From contig OX335653.1 in assembly GCA_946894095.1 (NCBI GenBank), forward strand, positions 4,655,001-4,719,000: a DNA stretch of 64,000 nucleotides. Direction: 5' to 3'. The position numbers and the translations under genes were made by a program. The stretch comes from Incurvaria masculella (taxonomy: Eukaryota; Arthropoda; Insecta; Lepidoptera; Incurvariidae). Every line of letters starts with the position of its first letter. Positions within the stretch are counted from its first letter, which is position 1. Below the pieces are notes generated by a model. That model was not told where the DNA came from. It ran no database searches and was given only the letters and a program-made list of their open reading frames with translations. Shown here piece by piece: positions 1-10,384 of this stretch.

Positions 1-348
1 AAATATATAAAAATGCAACCACACTTTCATTAACTGCCCGATTTTTTTCTTGAAGCGTCTAGTTCCGCTGACTGTGGCCAAAAAATCGCGGCTCGAGAGA
101 CCAACGATGTTTACAGCATTCAGCAGATGGAGTGGAATTGGGGTGTTTTGAATAAAACAATCGTGTATGACGTATTCGATCTCGTGTATTTTCCTCTTGC
201 AATGTATTTTATAGAACTAAGCACATGAACCTTACATCGAAGAGTTGTTTTTCCTGCAACGCCATCTAGTGGCGAAAGGCTTGCAACTTTACTTAACAGT
301 GCACATTACCTAAGCAATCCGCAGATTATCTGAAACAACTATAAATAT

Positions 349-666
349 TATCAAATATTATAAATATTATCAACTATGCAACTAGTAAAAGAAACATCAT
401 CAATTACCTAGCGAGCAAAAGAAACATCATAAAATATTTAGCGAGAAAAAGAAACATCATTAAATATGTAGCGAGTAAAAGAAACATCATCAATTATGTA
501 TCAAGTAAAAGAAACATCATAAAATATGTAGCGAGTAAAAGAAATATTATCAACTATGCAGCTAGTAAAAGAAACATCATCAATTATCTAGCGAGCAAAA
601 GAAACATCATCAATTATGTATCAAGTAAAAGAAACATCATAAAATATGTAGCGAGTAAAACAAACA
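349..666. repeat. 30-bp minisatellite, left part
   Basis: Tandem units of 30 bp (type gcgagtaaaagaaacatcat plus 10 bp) with a few recurring variants. The array stops at 666, where a Helitron begins, and resumes in the same register at 2810. The first 348 bases of the window contain nothing I recognise. Confidence 0.92.
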
Positions 667-879
667 TCTATACTAATATAATAAAGCTGAAGAGTTTGTT
701 TGTTTTTTTGTTTGAACGCCCTAATCTCTGGAACTGCCAGTCAGGTTTGAAAACATATTTTTACATTCGTTAGCCTAATTCTTAAGGAAGGCTTTAAGCT
801 ATTGAACATCACGTAACGACCCTTAGGAGCTGAGCAAAAAGAAAAATATTAAATATTAATTAATATTATAAATATTGAG

Positions 880-1300
880 AGCGCGGAGCAAAACGAAATG
901 ATAGCGCGGCGAGGGCCGAGACGGCGGCGGTGGCCACCCGACGAGGACCGAGTATTGCCGAGAAGAGCCGAAGGTACCACGCGCGAGCGCGCGAAGCGGC
1001 TACCAGCGCTGCAGCGTTGCCGATAACCACAATTGCCCAAAAACGTTCTTAGGATTCCCGGAATTCCGTAAAAATCCGGAATAGGAACGAAATTTTCAAT
1101 TCGAATGAGCAAAATAAAAGTTCGTGCAGTCGACGGCCGTCCGAACAACTTTCGGGAGAAGATGAAATCCAAAGTCCCCGATTGCTTCAAGCGATCGGCA
1201 ATGCTGCCCGCGCCCCTCGCCAGTCGGCTTCGCGCGATTGCTAACGATAGACGCGGTTGCAGAGATCATCGCTCCGTGGTCGTGTGGTACACGGATTAGT
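880..1300. other. GC-rich segment inside the Helitron
   Basis: Markedly GC-richer than its surroundings and rich in CpG. Short open frames exist on both strands (for example 1105-1299 plus, 64 codons), but none matches a family I know. Helitrons often pick up host DNA, so a captured exon or promoter fragment is possible. This is inference only. Confidence 0.4.
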
Positions 1301-1624
1301 ATGAGGTTTTTTACGTAAATTGTTTGTATTGTTTCTACCAACCCGCGCGGTATGCTAACTTAGCAATTAGCCGTGTCCTAGCTACACACATTAGTTTAGG
1401 CTTTTAAGGTTGATTGTTTAAAGGCGTATTGTTAAGATATTACGATTTCAGTTGAACGGTTTCTTATTTTTTGTTTGTTAGATTAGTACTAAGCCAAGCG
1501 CGGTATTTTGAACTTTCAACGGGGGATACGAAAACCATGCCGGCCGGCCAGGTGCTCCTTCACCCCATGTTTGAACGACCCCGGGGGACTTTGGGGGAAA
1601 TATATCGGTATGGAGTCGATTCCA

Positions 1625-1930
1625 TAGATTACCGACCCTATAGAAAAAATATATAGAGGATCGGTGGGTTCTTATTTTGGGAATGTCGACAGTGAATGGG
1701 TGCATACCCTGCCTGTTCCGCGTTGTGCGGTGGTAGAAATGGGACGGAGGGACAGCGTTGTGCAGCTCCGAAGGGCACTCTCCATGATAAAGACGATATA
1801 CATCGAGAGAACCTACATCCCTTCGGAGTTGAAGGGTCTCTAAATTTAGGGATACCTTGGGATTGTCGACAAGACGCACGGCACGACGCTGTATCGAGCC
1901 CAGGGAGCCAAGCAGATACTTAGCTGATAA
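1625..1930 (+). repeat. Unclassified dispersed repeat, copy 1
   Basis: Shares blocks with 54235-54785: the accgaccctata start, the gtggcagaaatgg-like block, the cccttcgga...ggagggtctc block and the acgacgctgtatcgag end. Conservation in two places marks it as repeat DNA, possibly the untranslated part of a LINE. The short open frames across it are not conserved as protein. Confidence 0.6.
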
Positions 1931-2281
1931 TTGTACCTCCGTATAGCTCGATTTATTTCCGCAATTTTAGGGCTACTAAGCATCACGCTAAATTACCAGA
2001 GAGGGGACCAGTAGCATGAAATGCTTATAACTTGAGAACCAATTACCCAATTTAGATGAGGTTTGTATCTGAGTCTAGCCGTATAGGCATCACGCTAACT
2101 TACCAGAGGAGTGAGGGTTACATATTTATAACAAAACAATAAGTGGACTGCTCCTGCATGTGAAATTTGGCAGAGTACATCACTCTAGATCACGAGAGGG
2201 GTGACTGTTGCGATTAAAGGCTCATAACTTACGAACTACTCACTCGATTAATATGTGGATTGCATCTACGTACAGGACCTA

Positions 2282-2490
2282 TGGGCGCGGTCGGGGTTTG
2301 GATGGGTGGCCGTTTTCGATGTTAATGCTGGTTGTGGTACGGATTCCACGTAAAAAATAGCTCCCCTTTCTTACTACCTAGGTTATAGGGTGAATCCCGC
2401 TCGAGTTGTTACGTACCATCGCACTGTGAATGATGGATGGTCGAACCGGCAATAAAAATGTCCATGTTTTCCGTCCATGGCAATGTGTAG
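2282..2490 (+). mobile_element. 5S-SINE fragment nested in Helitron
   Basis: Contains a gggcgcggtcggggtttgga block followed by a tgggtgg block like the 3' part of 5S rRNA. It continues into the SINE body (ggattccacgta, accatcgca, tggtcgaa-cggcaat, ttttcc-tcca). It is diverged and lacks head and tail, so it is an old insertion or was carried in with the Helitron. Confidence 0.65.
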
Positions 2491-2809
2491 TAGTGCCAGT
2501 GCAGGATCGCCCCAGCGCGGCGGCAAATGCTTTTAAAAAACAATTCAGTAATTGGCCCCAATATTTTGCAATATATTCAAGTACATTTCTTCCACTGAAT
2601 TTATAAATGGCAGTATTTGGATGTTTTCTTATTCAATCATGCCTCATCGGCTCAACGGATTTTGATCCAGTTTTTTTTTTGTTAGATACATTGTTTAATC
2701 TTCTGTTAGTAAAGTAGTTCAACTAGCCTTTTGGGCCAACCCTTTGGGTTTCAGCCCGATATCAGTCCAAAACGACATTGACCCGAGCGGAGCCGGGTAC
2801 CTCAGCTAG

Positions 2810-3842
2810 TCATAAAATATGTAGCGAGCAAAAGAAATATTATCAACTATGCAGCTAGTAAAAGAAACATCATCAATTATCTAGCGAGCAAAAGAAACAT
2901 CATTAATTATGTATCAAGTAAAAGAAACATCATAAAATATGTAGCGAGTAAAACAAACATCATAAAATATGTAGCGAGCAAAAGAAATATTATCAACTAT
3001 GCAGCTAGTAAAAGAAACATCATCAATTATCTAGCGAGCAAAAGAAACATCATCAATTATGTATCAAGTAAAAGAAACATCATAAAATATGTAGCGAGTA
3101 AAACAAACATCATAAAATATGTAGCGAGCAAAAGAAACATCATCAATTATGTATCAAGTAAAAGAAACATCATAAAATATGTAGCGAGTAAATCAAACAT
3201 CATAAAATATGTAGCGAGCAAAAGAAATATTATCAACTATGCAGCTAGCAAAAGAAACATCATCAATTATCTAGCGAGCAAAAGAAACATCATAAAATAT
3301 TTAGCGAGAAAAAGAAACATCATAAAATATGGAGTGAGTAAAAGAAACATCATTAATTATGTATCAAGTAAAAGAAACATCATAAAATATGTAGCGAGTA
3401 AAACAAACATCATAAAATATGTAGCGAGTAAAAGAAATATTATCAACTATGCAGCTAGTAAAAGAAACATCATCAATTATCTAGCGAGCAAAAGAAACAT
3501 CATCAATTATGTATCAAGTAAAAGAAACATCATAAAATATGTAGCGAGTAAAAGAAATATTATCAACTATGCAGCTAGTAAAAGAAAGATCATCAATTAT
3601 CTAGCGAGAAAAAGAAACATCATAAAATAATTAGCGAGAAAAAGAAACATCATAAAATATGTAGCGAGTAAAAGAAACATCATCAATTATGTATCAAGCA
3701 AAAGAAACATCATAAAATATGTAGCAAGTAAAAAAAACATCATAAAATATGTAGCGAGTAAAAAAACATCACAAAATATGTAGCGAGTAAAAGAAATATT
3801 ATCAACTATGTAGCTAGTAAAAGAAACATCATCATTTATGTA
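2810..3842. repeat. 30-bp minisatellite, right part
   Basis: About 34 units of 30 bp in four main variants arranged in recurring order, giving higher-order periodicity. Because 30 is divisible by 3 it leaves a long open frame of decapeptide repeats at 3334-3630, which I regard as incidental. The array ends 20 bp from the stop codon of the first FLYWCH exon. Confidence 0.93.
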
Positions 3843-3861
3843 AACATGTTTTTAATTTAAT

Positions 3862-4091
3862 TTAAATTAGACAACCCCGACTTGGGTGGCTGTGAACATT
3901 GTTTAAAGACAGAATCATACTTTCTGCCGTGATCAAATACACGTGACATCCATCGTTGCTATGGGTGGAATACACCCAGAGCGCTTTGCCTTTATCGTCT
4001 GCATTCGATTTAGGATTGACTTTAAAAAACGTCAAACCTGATAGATACATTACCGGAGTCCCTTTGATCGTTGTCCCGAATATCGGACCAT
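3862..4091 (-). CDS. mod(mdg4): FLYWCH exon 1 (degenerate finger)
   Basis: Acceptor AG lies at 4092-4093 (aaatcag before ATGGTCC). 75 residues starting GPIFGTTIKGTP. Closest relative is exon 3 (GPVFGTT start). The first zinc-binding Cys is Tyr here: WVYSTH against WVCSTH in exon 3, a single TGT to TAT change. The second Cys (DGC) and HSH remain. The frame is open, but the finger probably cannot bind zinc normally, so this may be an early stage of decay. The exon abuts the minisatellite. Confidence 0.75.
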
Positions 4092-4794
4092 CTGATTTTT
4101 TTTAAAACATTTAAAATTTTATAATGTTAACGCCTAAACATTTACATTATAATTTTTATTTTATATAGTCAATTTAAATTAATAAATTAAACCATATAGA
4201 ATTAATGGAAAACAAATCGGTTCCAAATAAATTTCATGCATTTGTATTGCTGCCTAGCGACAATGTTTTGAGAGGTTTTGTCACTGATTTCCATAAAATT
4301 TTCGGGATTTGCTAGTATCGCGTGTGTGTGTTTTTGTGTAGTGTCATTTATTGATCTAAATTTACTACACACCCTGTATAAGTAAAATAAAATATCCATT
4401 CTATTATCATGTTTTCTTTATTCTCGAAAATACGTTACAATATTATATTTTCTCGGATACCAATAGTGATTTCAACGCTAAGTCAGCGCTCCAAGGTGGA
4501 CAAAAATATGAGAATCCTTATTATTTTTTACGAATATAAAGCTGTTTGCACGTGATAATGTAACGGAGGAAAAATGAATGTGAAATGTTTGTAGAATCGA
4601 CCGTGAAGCAAGGATTCAAAAAAATATAACTGTCGAAAGAAATACTTTAATAATATTTTCTGGTGCTGGACTTAAACCATCAGCGAATCTTTTGCGTTCC
4701 TCAATTCTGATACCTGCTCTATACCCAAGCCTTAGAAATATCTTGTGCCTCATCTAGCAGATGGCGTTCCATTCAAGGATGAGCACTAATTTTT
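4092..4794. other. Intron-like gap, no gene seen
   Basis: AT-rich sequence. Near 4600 there is a short cgaccgtgaagcaagga block shared with the foldback elements at 6646-6893 and 19854-20180. Nothing else is recognised. Confidence 0.5.
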
Positions 4795-4997
4795 TTATGG
4801 CTTTTCATGATTATGTTCGTTTTTCATAAAGATAATCCTGTCCAGGACAGTGTGTAGAACCGCTTTGCAATTATTGTGGGTCGCACACTTCCAATGGATT
4901 TTGCAGTTCTTCGGGATTTGACTACGCTTGCAGAACTTATATCCCGCTAGAAGAATAAGTACGTTTTCTCTTGCGCTCGTTACGAAGACTGGCGAAT
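4795..4997 (-). CDS. mod(mdg4): FLYWCH exon 2
   Basis: Acceptor tgattgcag ends at 4998. 66 residues starting SPVFVTSARENVLILLAGYK. Ligands are in WKCATHNNCKA and KNEHNH. The Cys-Cys spacing is two residues shorter than in most units (CATHNNC), a trait shared only with exon 4, so 2 and 4 form a subgroup. It ends four residues after HNH, shorter than the family average. Confidence 0.88.
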
Positions 4998-5377
4998 CTG
5001 CAATCACATGTCGGATATACTATATTTGTAATAGAACTTACCAATGATGTAAAATAAAGAACTTTGAATAATCTCTTTGCTTTGGAGTTACGGATGATTC
5101 TGTGCTTCTACAATGAACGGCGCCAATTCTTAATTGTCAATGATTTTATATTCTGTGTACTCTTCCGTTTCCGTCGTCTTTTTTATTCCTCGCTGAGGGT
5201 GTTCCGTCATGTCTTCATAGCCTCGTATCGAGGCCGACGATCCTCCAAGCTTATTTTATTATGTTGCAGCCAGATTAATTAGTCTGGATATTATCTATAA
5301 TATCCAGAAATTATATATAACGTCTGGATAATATAGATATATTTTTTTAATAATTAGGAATATTTGGATAAGGTAAT

Positions 5378-5595
5378 GACAAAGACGACCGTTGGAGTAA
5401 CCGTGTCCTACACTGGCGGCCGTGGACCGGAAAACGGAGTGTGGAAAGACCACCCGCCAGGTGGGACGACGACATCCAGTGCGTTGGCAGAAAGCAGTGG
5501 TTCCGTACCGCTGAAGGCCGGAAGTACTGAAGGAAAATTGGAGTGGCGTATGTCCAGCAGTGGACGCACACACGCTGACTGACTGACTGACTGAC
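5378..5595 (+). mobile_element. 5'-truncated RTE-like LINE, 3' end only
   Basis: About 218 bp matching the end of the longer copy at 23468-23814 (RWSN-VLHWRPW region, C-terminal end of an RTE-type reverse transcriptase). It finishes in a (gact)n tail. A perfect 13-bp target duplication, tggataaggtaat, flanks it at 5365-5377 and 5596-5608, showing a fairly recent target-primed insertion. Confidence 0.88.
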
Positions 5596-5608
5596 TGGAT
5601 AAGGTAAT

Positions 5609-6230
5609 ACAATACTATTCATTTTCAAGAATAAATAGCGGTTATATTCTACGATCGAATAGTAACAGCAACATTACGTATGTCATAAAAGTACGAACAT
5701 CATTACCATCATTATCTTCACTTTTGACACAACATGGATACATAGAAGTTAGATTCGATTAGGTTAGCCCGGAATATTCAAAATTGACTATTGAAAGTAT
5801 AAAGATATTTTTCACTGATTTTTGGTTGCTTAATTGAGACTTTTACGGTTGTACAAATTATACTTGTTGTACAACTAAAAGCATATTCTCATACAATTCA
5901 GGACGAAAATATTGTATAATAATAAAAAAATAAAATGTGCCTAAAACAATTATTTTTTAAAATATTTTTATATTATATTTTAATACTTTACCCTGAGATT
6001 ACAGCAGTGACCATGATTGTTTTTTTTTGGAAAGCAATATTCTGTAATGCTGAAAACCGAAAAAACCAGTAATCGACGAAACGACAATGAATGTATGATT
6101 CTCAGAACGTACAATTTAAAAGTTGAGATCGAGTTTACGTGTCTCGCAAATACCGATAAAAGTACGTAATGTTTACGTCACCACATAGCGATTGAAAGAC
6201 ACAAGAGAAATAAAAAAGGTATATTTCAAT
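5609..6230. other. Intron-like gap, no gene seen
   Basis: AT-rich, with no recognisable coding, RNA or repeat feature. Confidence 0.4.
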
Positions 6231-6466
6231 TCAATGGAAATGAGACAATCCAGGTGCGGGGTGGTTGTGAACATTATTTAAAGACAGTATCATGCTGTTC
6301 ACCGTGATCAAAGATGCCTGACATCCATCGCTGCCATGGGTGGAGCACACCCAGAGCGCTTTGGCTTTGTCGCTGGTTTTCGCTTTCGGATTTGCTATGA
6401 AAAACGTGTAGCCTGCCAGGGAAATCACCGGGTTTCCCTTCATCGTTGTCCCGAACACTGGACCAT
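6231..6466 (-). CDS. mod(mdg4): FLYWCH exon 3
   Basis: Acceptor gatttcag ends at 6467. 77 residues starting GPVFGTTMKGNPVISLAGYT. Ligands are in WVCSTHGSDGC and NNVHNH. Sister of exon 1 but with both Cys present. The region between Cys2 and HNH (QASLITVNSMILSL) lacks the usual acidic VEDEI block. It ends PAPGLSHFH. Confidence 0.88.
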
Positions 6467-6645
6467 CTGAAATCATTTTAATTTTCATATTAGATAAAAC
6501 ATTGTACACGCTTGAAAATGATCATGAAATATGACAGAAGTAATAAAATGTCCTTTCAATAACCCAGTTTAATTATCCTTAAAAATATTTAAACAATACA
6601 TTTCCTAAGTAAATATACTTTTTCGTACTAAACAGGTACGTCGCT

Positions 6646-6893
6646 TTTTCCGAGGAATGTGATATTATGTACGTATAATCGACCGTGGACCAAGGACACA
6701 TTAATTGAAGAAAGATCCCCGTAAAAATAACTACTTTACGAATGTACTGCACGGTATGCAGCCGGTGGCAACATTGCTGGTTCGGTTCAGCCTTGCAGTA
6801 TATTCGTAAAGTAGTTATTTTTACTGGGCTCAATCTTCAATTAATGTGTCCTTGCTTCACGGTCGATTATACATGCATACATATCGCATTCAA
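6646..6893. mobile_element. Foldback element with tRNA-like centre
   Basis: Two arms of roughly 75-80 bp in inverted orientation (from cgaccgtgg near 6671 to about 6744, and from ccttgcagtatattcgtaaa to cacggtcg ending near 6868) around a short centre. The centre carries cagccggtgg and gctggttcggttcagcc, resembling tRNA A and B boxes. Outer ends aggaatgtgatat and atatcgcatt are imperfect inverted copies. Related copies lie at 19854-20180, 48163-48470 and 50383-50700. Confidence 0.75.
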
Positions 6894-6934
6894 TGTATTT
6901 CCTATTTTATTCATACATCGATGATGTAACTTAA

Positions 6935-7297
6935 GGATGTTCCGACCCATACAATGTTTTTTTTACACAGAACGCAAAAAGTATTGCACTTTAAGGCACG
7001 AATTCGTCAAAAATATTAAATATAGCCATAGTAGTTGCAGCGAAAACATATTCACAATTTCAGGTTTAATGGTTTCGTTGTAATTGCCGATTAGAAGTTT
7101 TCCACCGTTAGATGGCGCTGTTAAATAAAAATCGTATTAAATTAAATTGTAACAAAACCAATTATCCTGAAATTGTGAAATTATTTTCGCGGCAAGTAAT
7201 ATGACTATTTTAAACTTTTATTATGAATTCGTGGCTTAAAGTGCAATACTTTTTGCGTTATGTGTGCAAACAACTTTATATGGGGGTCGGAACAGCC
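6935..7297. mobile_element. TTAA-flanked MITE
   Basis: Inverted ends GGATGTTCCGACCC and GGGTCGGAACAGCC, extended by inner inverted blocks (cgcaaaaagtattgcacttt against aaagtgcaatactttttgcg). TTAA occurs at both borders (6931-6934 and 7298-7301), which is the target preference of piggyBac-type transposases. No transposase is encoded. The class is inferred from the TTAA borders only. Confidence 0.75.
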
Positions 7298-7309
7298 TTA
7301 ACAACTGTA

Positions 7310-7795
7310 AAGCGGGCTCTACACTCGCGCCGCGAAATTTTGCGTCTTCGCGTTCGCGCTTCGAGGCGCTCCCCGACCGGTGTCGGTTTTTGGTTCCGCG
7401 TTTGTCGCGGGTTCGCGCCTGGCTCGCGACTCGCGAACGCGAACGTATCCACACTCGTGGTAGCGTACGGAACGCGGTGACGAGTGGTCGTGTCGGTGTC
7501 AGTTTTTAAAATGAACGTGGAATAACGAACCTGAGCTAGTTTTATAAAAGTGTTATCAAAGTAATACTTTGACGGTATTTTTTTTGGGTATTTTTTTTTA
7601 ATTTGAATGTAGACATAATTGTAGTACGATATAAGGCAGAGCATCATAGCAGCCGCAGCGTCCATTTTTGTTCAGCGTGCAAACGAAACTGCAAAACTTT
7701 GCGAGTGTGGACGGACATATTGCCATGCGAACTGCGCATGGCGCACATTCTGGCGTAAAATCACGACGCGGTTTGCGCCCGAGTGTAGAGCCAGC
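7310..7795. mobile_element. GC-rich foldback element beside exon 4
   Basis: Ends are inverted: gcgggctctacactcg on the left and cgagtgtagagccagc on the right. It is flanked by near-identical 12-mers TTAACAACTGTA (7298-7309) and TTAACAATTGTA (7796-7807), probably an insertion duplication. The right 12-mer contains the stop codon of exon 4. Open frames across it (for example 7276-7665 minus) are low-complexity and unsupported. Confidence 0.65.
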
Positions 7796-8016
7796 TTAAC
7801 AATTGTATGATTTTTTGGGCACTCCATGATTGTGTTCGTTTTTGATAAAAATAATTTCGTCCTCGACAGTGTGTAGGACCGCCTTGCAATTAGAGTGGGT
7901 CGCGCACTTCCAGTAGGTTTTGTGGTTCATTGGCGTTTGATTACGCTTGCAGAACTTGTATTCCCCTACCAGGATTTGAACGTTTCCTTTTGCGCTCATT
8001 ACGAAGATTGGCGAAT
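7796..8016 (-). CDS. mod(mdg4): FLYWCH exon 4
   Basis: Acceptor AG is at 8017-8018. 72 residues starting SPIFVMSAKGNVQILVGEYK. Ligands are in WKCATHSNCKA and KNEHNH, with the short Cys-Cys spacing of exon 2. The tail GVPKKSYNC and its TAA stop lie in the duplicated 12-mer at the border of the foldback element at 7310-7795, so a transposon insertion may have set the present C-terminus. Confidence 0.88.
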
Positions 8017-8293
8017 CTGTAAAATACATGTCTGATTCAGTGCAGAATAAATAATTTAAATAATAATTTTTTTTAGAGTACCGTATGTGTAAATAATATC
8101 TTCTTTTTAAAAGTTTAAGAATTTAATACCTTACATTTATATGCAAATATAGAATAAAATAAAATTTCCCCACTGCACACCAAACTTATTCAGCAGGATC
8201 TGCAGGAGAAACAATTCAGCTCGAATCCGATTTTAATTTGCACCCTCTCTAAAGAAGAAATAACAATCCCAAGCAGATGATTATCAAAATTGC

Positions 8294-8572
8294 AGTGCGA
8301 GTCGGACGCGCACACGAAGGGTTCCGTAGATTTAACAAAAAAAAAACACGTTTTTTGTATAGGGCCCTATTTATTGTATAGGGTTTTATTTATTTGTTAA
8401 TTTTACTTCTTTGTTGTTGCCTACCCATTACGTTTCATGAGATACAACCCTGTGACAGACGGACGGACGGACGGACGGACGGATGGACGGACGGACGTAT
8501 GGACGGACGGACGTACAGCGGAGACTTAGTAATAGGGGTCCGTTGGAACCCTTTGGGTACGGAACGCTAAAA
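8294..8572 (-). mobile_element. Dispersed repeat with (GGAC)n, copy A
   Basis: Inverse orientation of the family seen whole at 27408-27744. It has a gtgcgagtcggacgcgcac start, gaagggttccgta, a GGAC microsatellite at about 8457-8512, and a ccctttgggtacgga end. Non-coding; probably a short non-autonomous element widespread in moths. Confidence 0.75.
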
Positions 8573-8954
8573 AAGATAGTCGGTTATGTTAGGTTAGATT
8601 AGACGAGTTAGTTCGACGAGTAAAGTGTCATACTAGTTTGTTGCCTTGCCTGGCTATCGACATAGTTCACCTAGAATATAAAACCAAACATCGATGAAAC
8701 TCATTACTTTGTAGTCGTATGGTGACGATATAATGATAAAACTGATTTAAAAAGCGGATATGTGAAGAACAGTGTAGCTCTGGAAAACGTATAATGACCA
8801 GATTTATAAATTTAATCGTAATGATCGGTAATCAGCATCTGTAATCGTAAAGTATATATAGGTAGAGTTAAATAAGTATGCATATTATGTGGTCGACTTA
8901 AATGAAATTATATGAATTGAAAACACAAACTTTAATATCGTTAGCTTCAACAAT

Positions 8955-9176
8955 TTATAACACCATCAAAAAGTTACGTCGCAATTTGGAATCTTTGCGC
9001 GGCACCTCATGGTTGTGCTCGTTCTTGATATAGACAATGGTGTCCTCGACCGTATGCACGACCGCCGTGCAGCCCTTGCCGTTGTGCGACGCGCATTTCC
9101 AGTGGGTCTTGCAGTTCCTCGGCGCGTAGCTGCGCTTGCAGAAAGCGTATCCCGCCAACGCCAAATGTCGGCGAGT
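8955..9176 (-). pseudogene. mod(mdg4): FLYWCH exon 5, frameshifted
   Basis: The acceptor gtgtttccag ends at 9177 and the start SPTF matches exons 2 and 4. About 8-9 codons between SPTF and LALAGYAFCKR are missing and the frames no longer agree: acceptor to stop is 222 nt, not 3n+2. The rest of the finger is sound (WKCASHNGKGC, KNEHNH) and ends RRNFLMVL. With the common phase-1 donor it would read out of frame, so I call it a pseudo-exon. Use of another acceptor could rescue it. Confidence 0.75.
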
Positions 9177-9269
9177 CTGGAAACACCGATGGACGATGAG
9201 TTTTTTATTTCTAGGATGTAATTATTATTAACGTGCATGGAAACAATAAATCCGTGAGGTATCGATGTG

Positions 9270-9384
9270 TTTTGCATGGAGTAATATGTTTATTGTTTCA
9301 TCCATAGGCAAGTGCACTCCAGTCAATGTTGTCATATGTTATCATATTTTTTTTATCTTTAGCCAGTTCCACAATCACAGCGAC
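9270..9384 (+). repeat. Dispersed repeat, ccatagg-cag family
   Basis: Block with ccataggcaagtgcactcc, tgtcatatgttatcat and agccagttccac. Related blocks lie at 17480-17580, 50735-50815 and, inverted, 44650-44745. Non-coding. Confidence 0.5.
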
Positions 9385-9541
9385 CTACAGTTTTACATGC
9401 ATTCCGAACCATGGAGCAGCTCGCATTCGTGACGAAATGCACTTATCCAACTCAGAAAGAGAAAGAATGTGGTGCATGTCGGGGGGAGAAATTGAACCCA
9501 GACCTCTGGTACGCTAGGCGCTACTAGGCTACGAGCCGCTC
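9385..9541 (-). mobile_element. tRNA-derived SINE, 5' part
   Basis: On the minus strand it reads a gagcggctcgtagcctagt-like head (A box), ggtctgggttcaat (B box), then the gtgcatttcgtcacgaatg domain. The 3' body is missing. It is the same family as the fuller copies at 13426-13832 and 59878-60284. Confidence 0.8.
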
Positions 9542-10022
9542 AGAAGTGACAATATACTAAATACACTACGCTGAAAAAATTTTCAAAGTCCACTTTATTT
9601 ATTTAAGTGTGTTTATAAAAGCGTTTGCCAGTTATCTTTCGGTTAACCCATGTAATATGCAATGTAACCGAAAGTTAACTATCGGATTTCAGGTCAACAG
9701 TGAACAGGATGGTGAAGAGTTTAAACGACTTGACCGATGTCTATGAACATTTTATTGTACTCATGAGTTTACTTGGATTGTTCTCAACTATAGTTTCACC
9801 CAGAGCGCTCTTGTCTAGGTTGAGTTTTTTTGGTATTTATTGATTTTATTTCTCATTTAAACACCATATCCTAATTTTCAGCCATACCTATTAAGAGGAT
9901 AATGAGGTGATCAAATTCCATAGAATGTATAAATAGGCCACAAGTCGGCTCAGTCAAATGGAAAAATGTTTTTTTAAATATTTTGCACATTAAATACCTA
10001 AATCAACTGAGAGCTACGTTTG

Positions 10023-10149
10023 ATTCCGAACCATGAGATGGTCCATGGCATACGTCACGAAATGCACTTATCCAACTCGGAAGGAGAAAGAAAGTGGTGA
10101 ACGGGGCGAGGATCGAACTCATGACGTGGAGGCAACGAGCCGCTCTGAC
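10023..10149 (-). mobile_element. tRNA-derived SINE remnant
   Basis: Diverged 5' part of the tRNA-headed SINE directly downstream of exon 6. A paralogous remnant at 10741-10853 stands in the same position beside exon 7, so the SINE predates the duplication of this exon pair. Confidence 0.7.
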
Positions 10150-10157
10150 TCCGCCAC

Positions 10158-10384
10158 TCAAAATGTGGGCCTGGTCACAGTGGATGCAGCGTGGTTATGT
10201 TCATTTCGCTTAGAAATGATCTCGTCCTCTATCGTGTAGAGTATCGCCTTGCAGCCCCTGTTGCAGTGGGTGGAGCATTCCCAGCGCGACTTTTGACTGG
10301 TGCTGGACTGTCGCCGGAACGTGTGCCCGGTGGACATCTGAATCATTTGTCTTCCTCGCCGCGACAGCACAAACTTGGCCGCCT
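10158..10384 (-). CDS. mod(mdg4): FLYWCH exon 6
   Basis: Acceptor tcttctgcag ends at 10385. 74 residues starting AAKFVLSRRGRQMIQMSTGH, where GHTF replaces the usual GYTF. Ligands are in WECSTHCNRGC and RNEHNH. It is very basic before the first Cys (HTFRRQSST). Tail AASTVTRPTF. Tandem sister of exon 7. Confidence 0.88.

Larger units (their letters stand above)
667..2809 (+). mobile_element. Non-autonomous Helitron, 2143 bp
   Basis: The left end is TCTATACTAATATAATAAAG, a 5' terminus common in moth Helitrons. The right end is CTAG, preceded by a short hairpin (acccg at 2781-2785, cgggt at 2794-2798). It sits between A (666) and T (2810) with no target duplication. Joining the flanks restores the 30-bp minisatellite unit exactly, giving a natural empty-site proof. 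No Rep/helicase coding is visible, so it must be moved in trans. It carries a GC-rich segment (about 880-1300), a dispersed repeat (about 1625-1930), a roughly 110-bp internal repeat near 1979 and 2089, and a 5S-SINE fragment. Confidence 0.9.

Noticed and set aside
849..1190. 113-codon open frame, minus strand
   Set aside because: Inside the Helitron's GC-rich part with competing frames on both strands and no motif.
3334..3630. Open frame of decapeptide repeats
   Set aside because: It is the 30-bp minisatellite read in frame. No start context, and low-complexity protein.
7276..7665. 129-codon open frame
   Set aside because: Crosses the border between two transposons and has low-complexity Arg/Thr-rich sequence.
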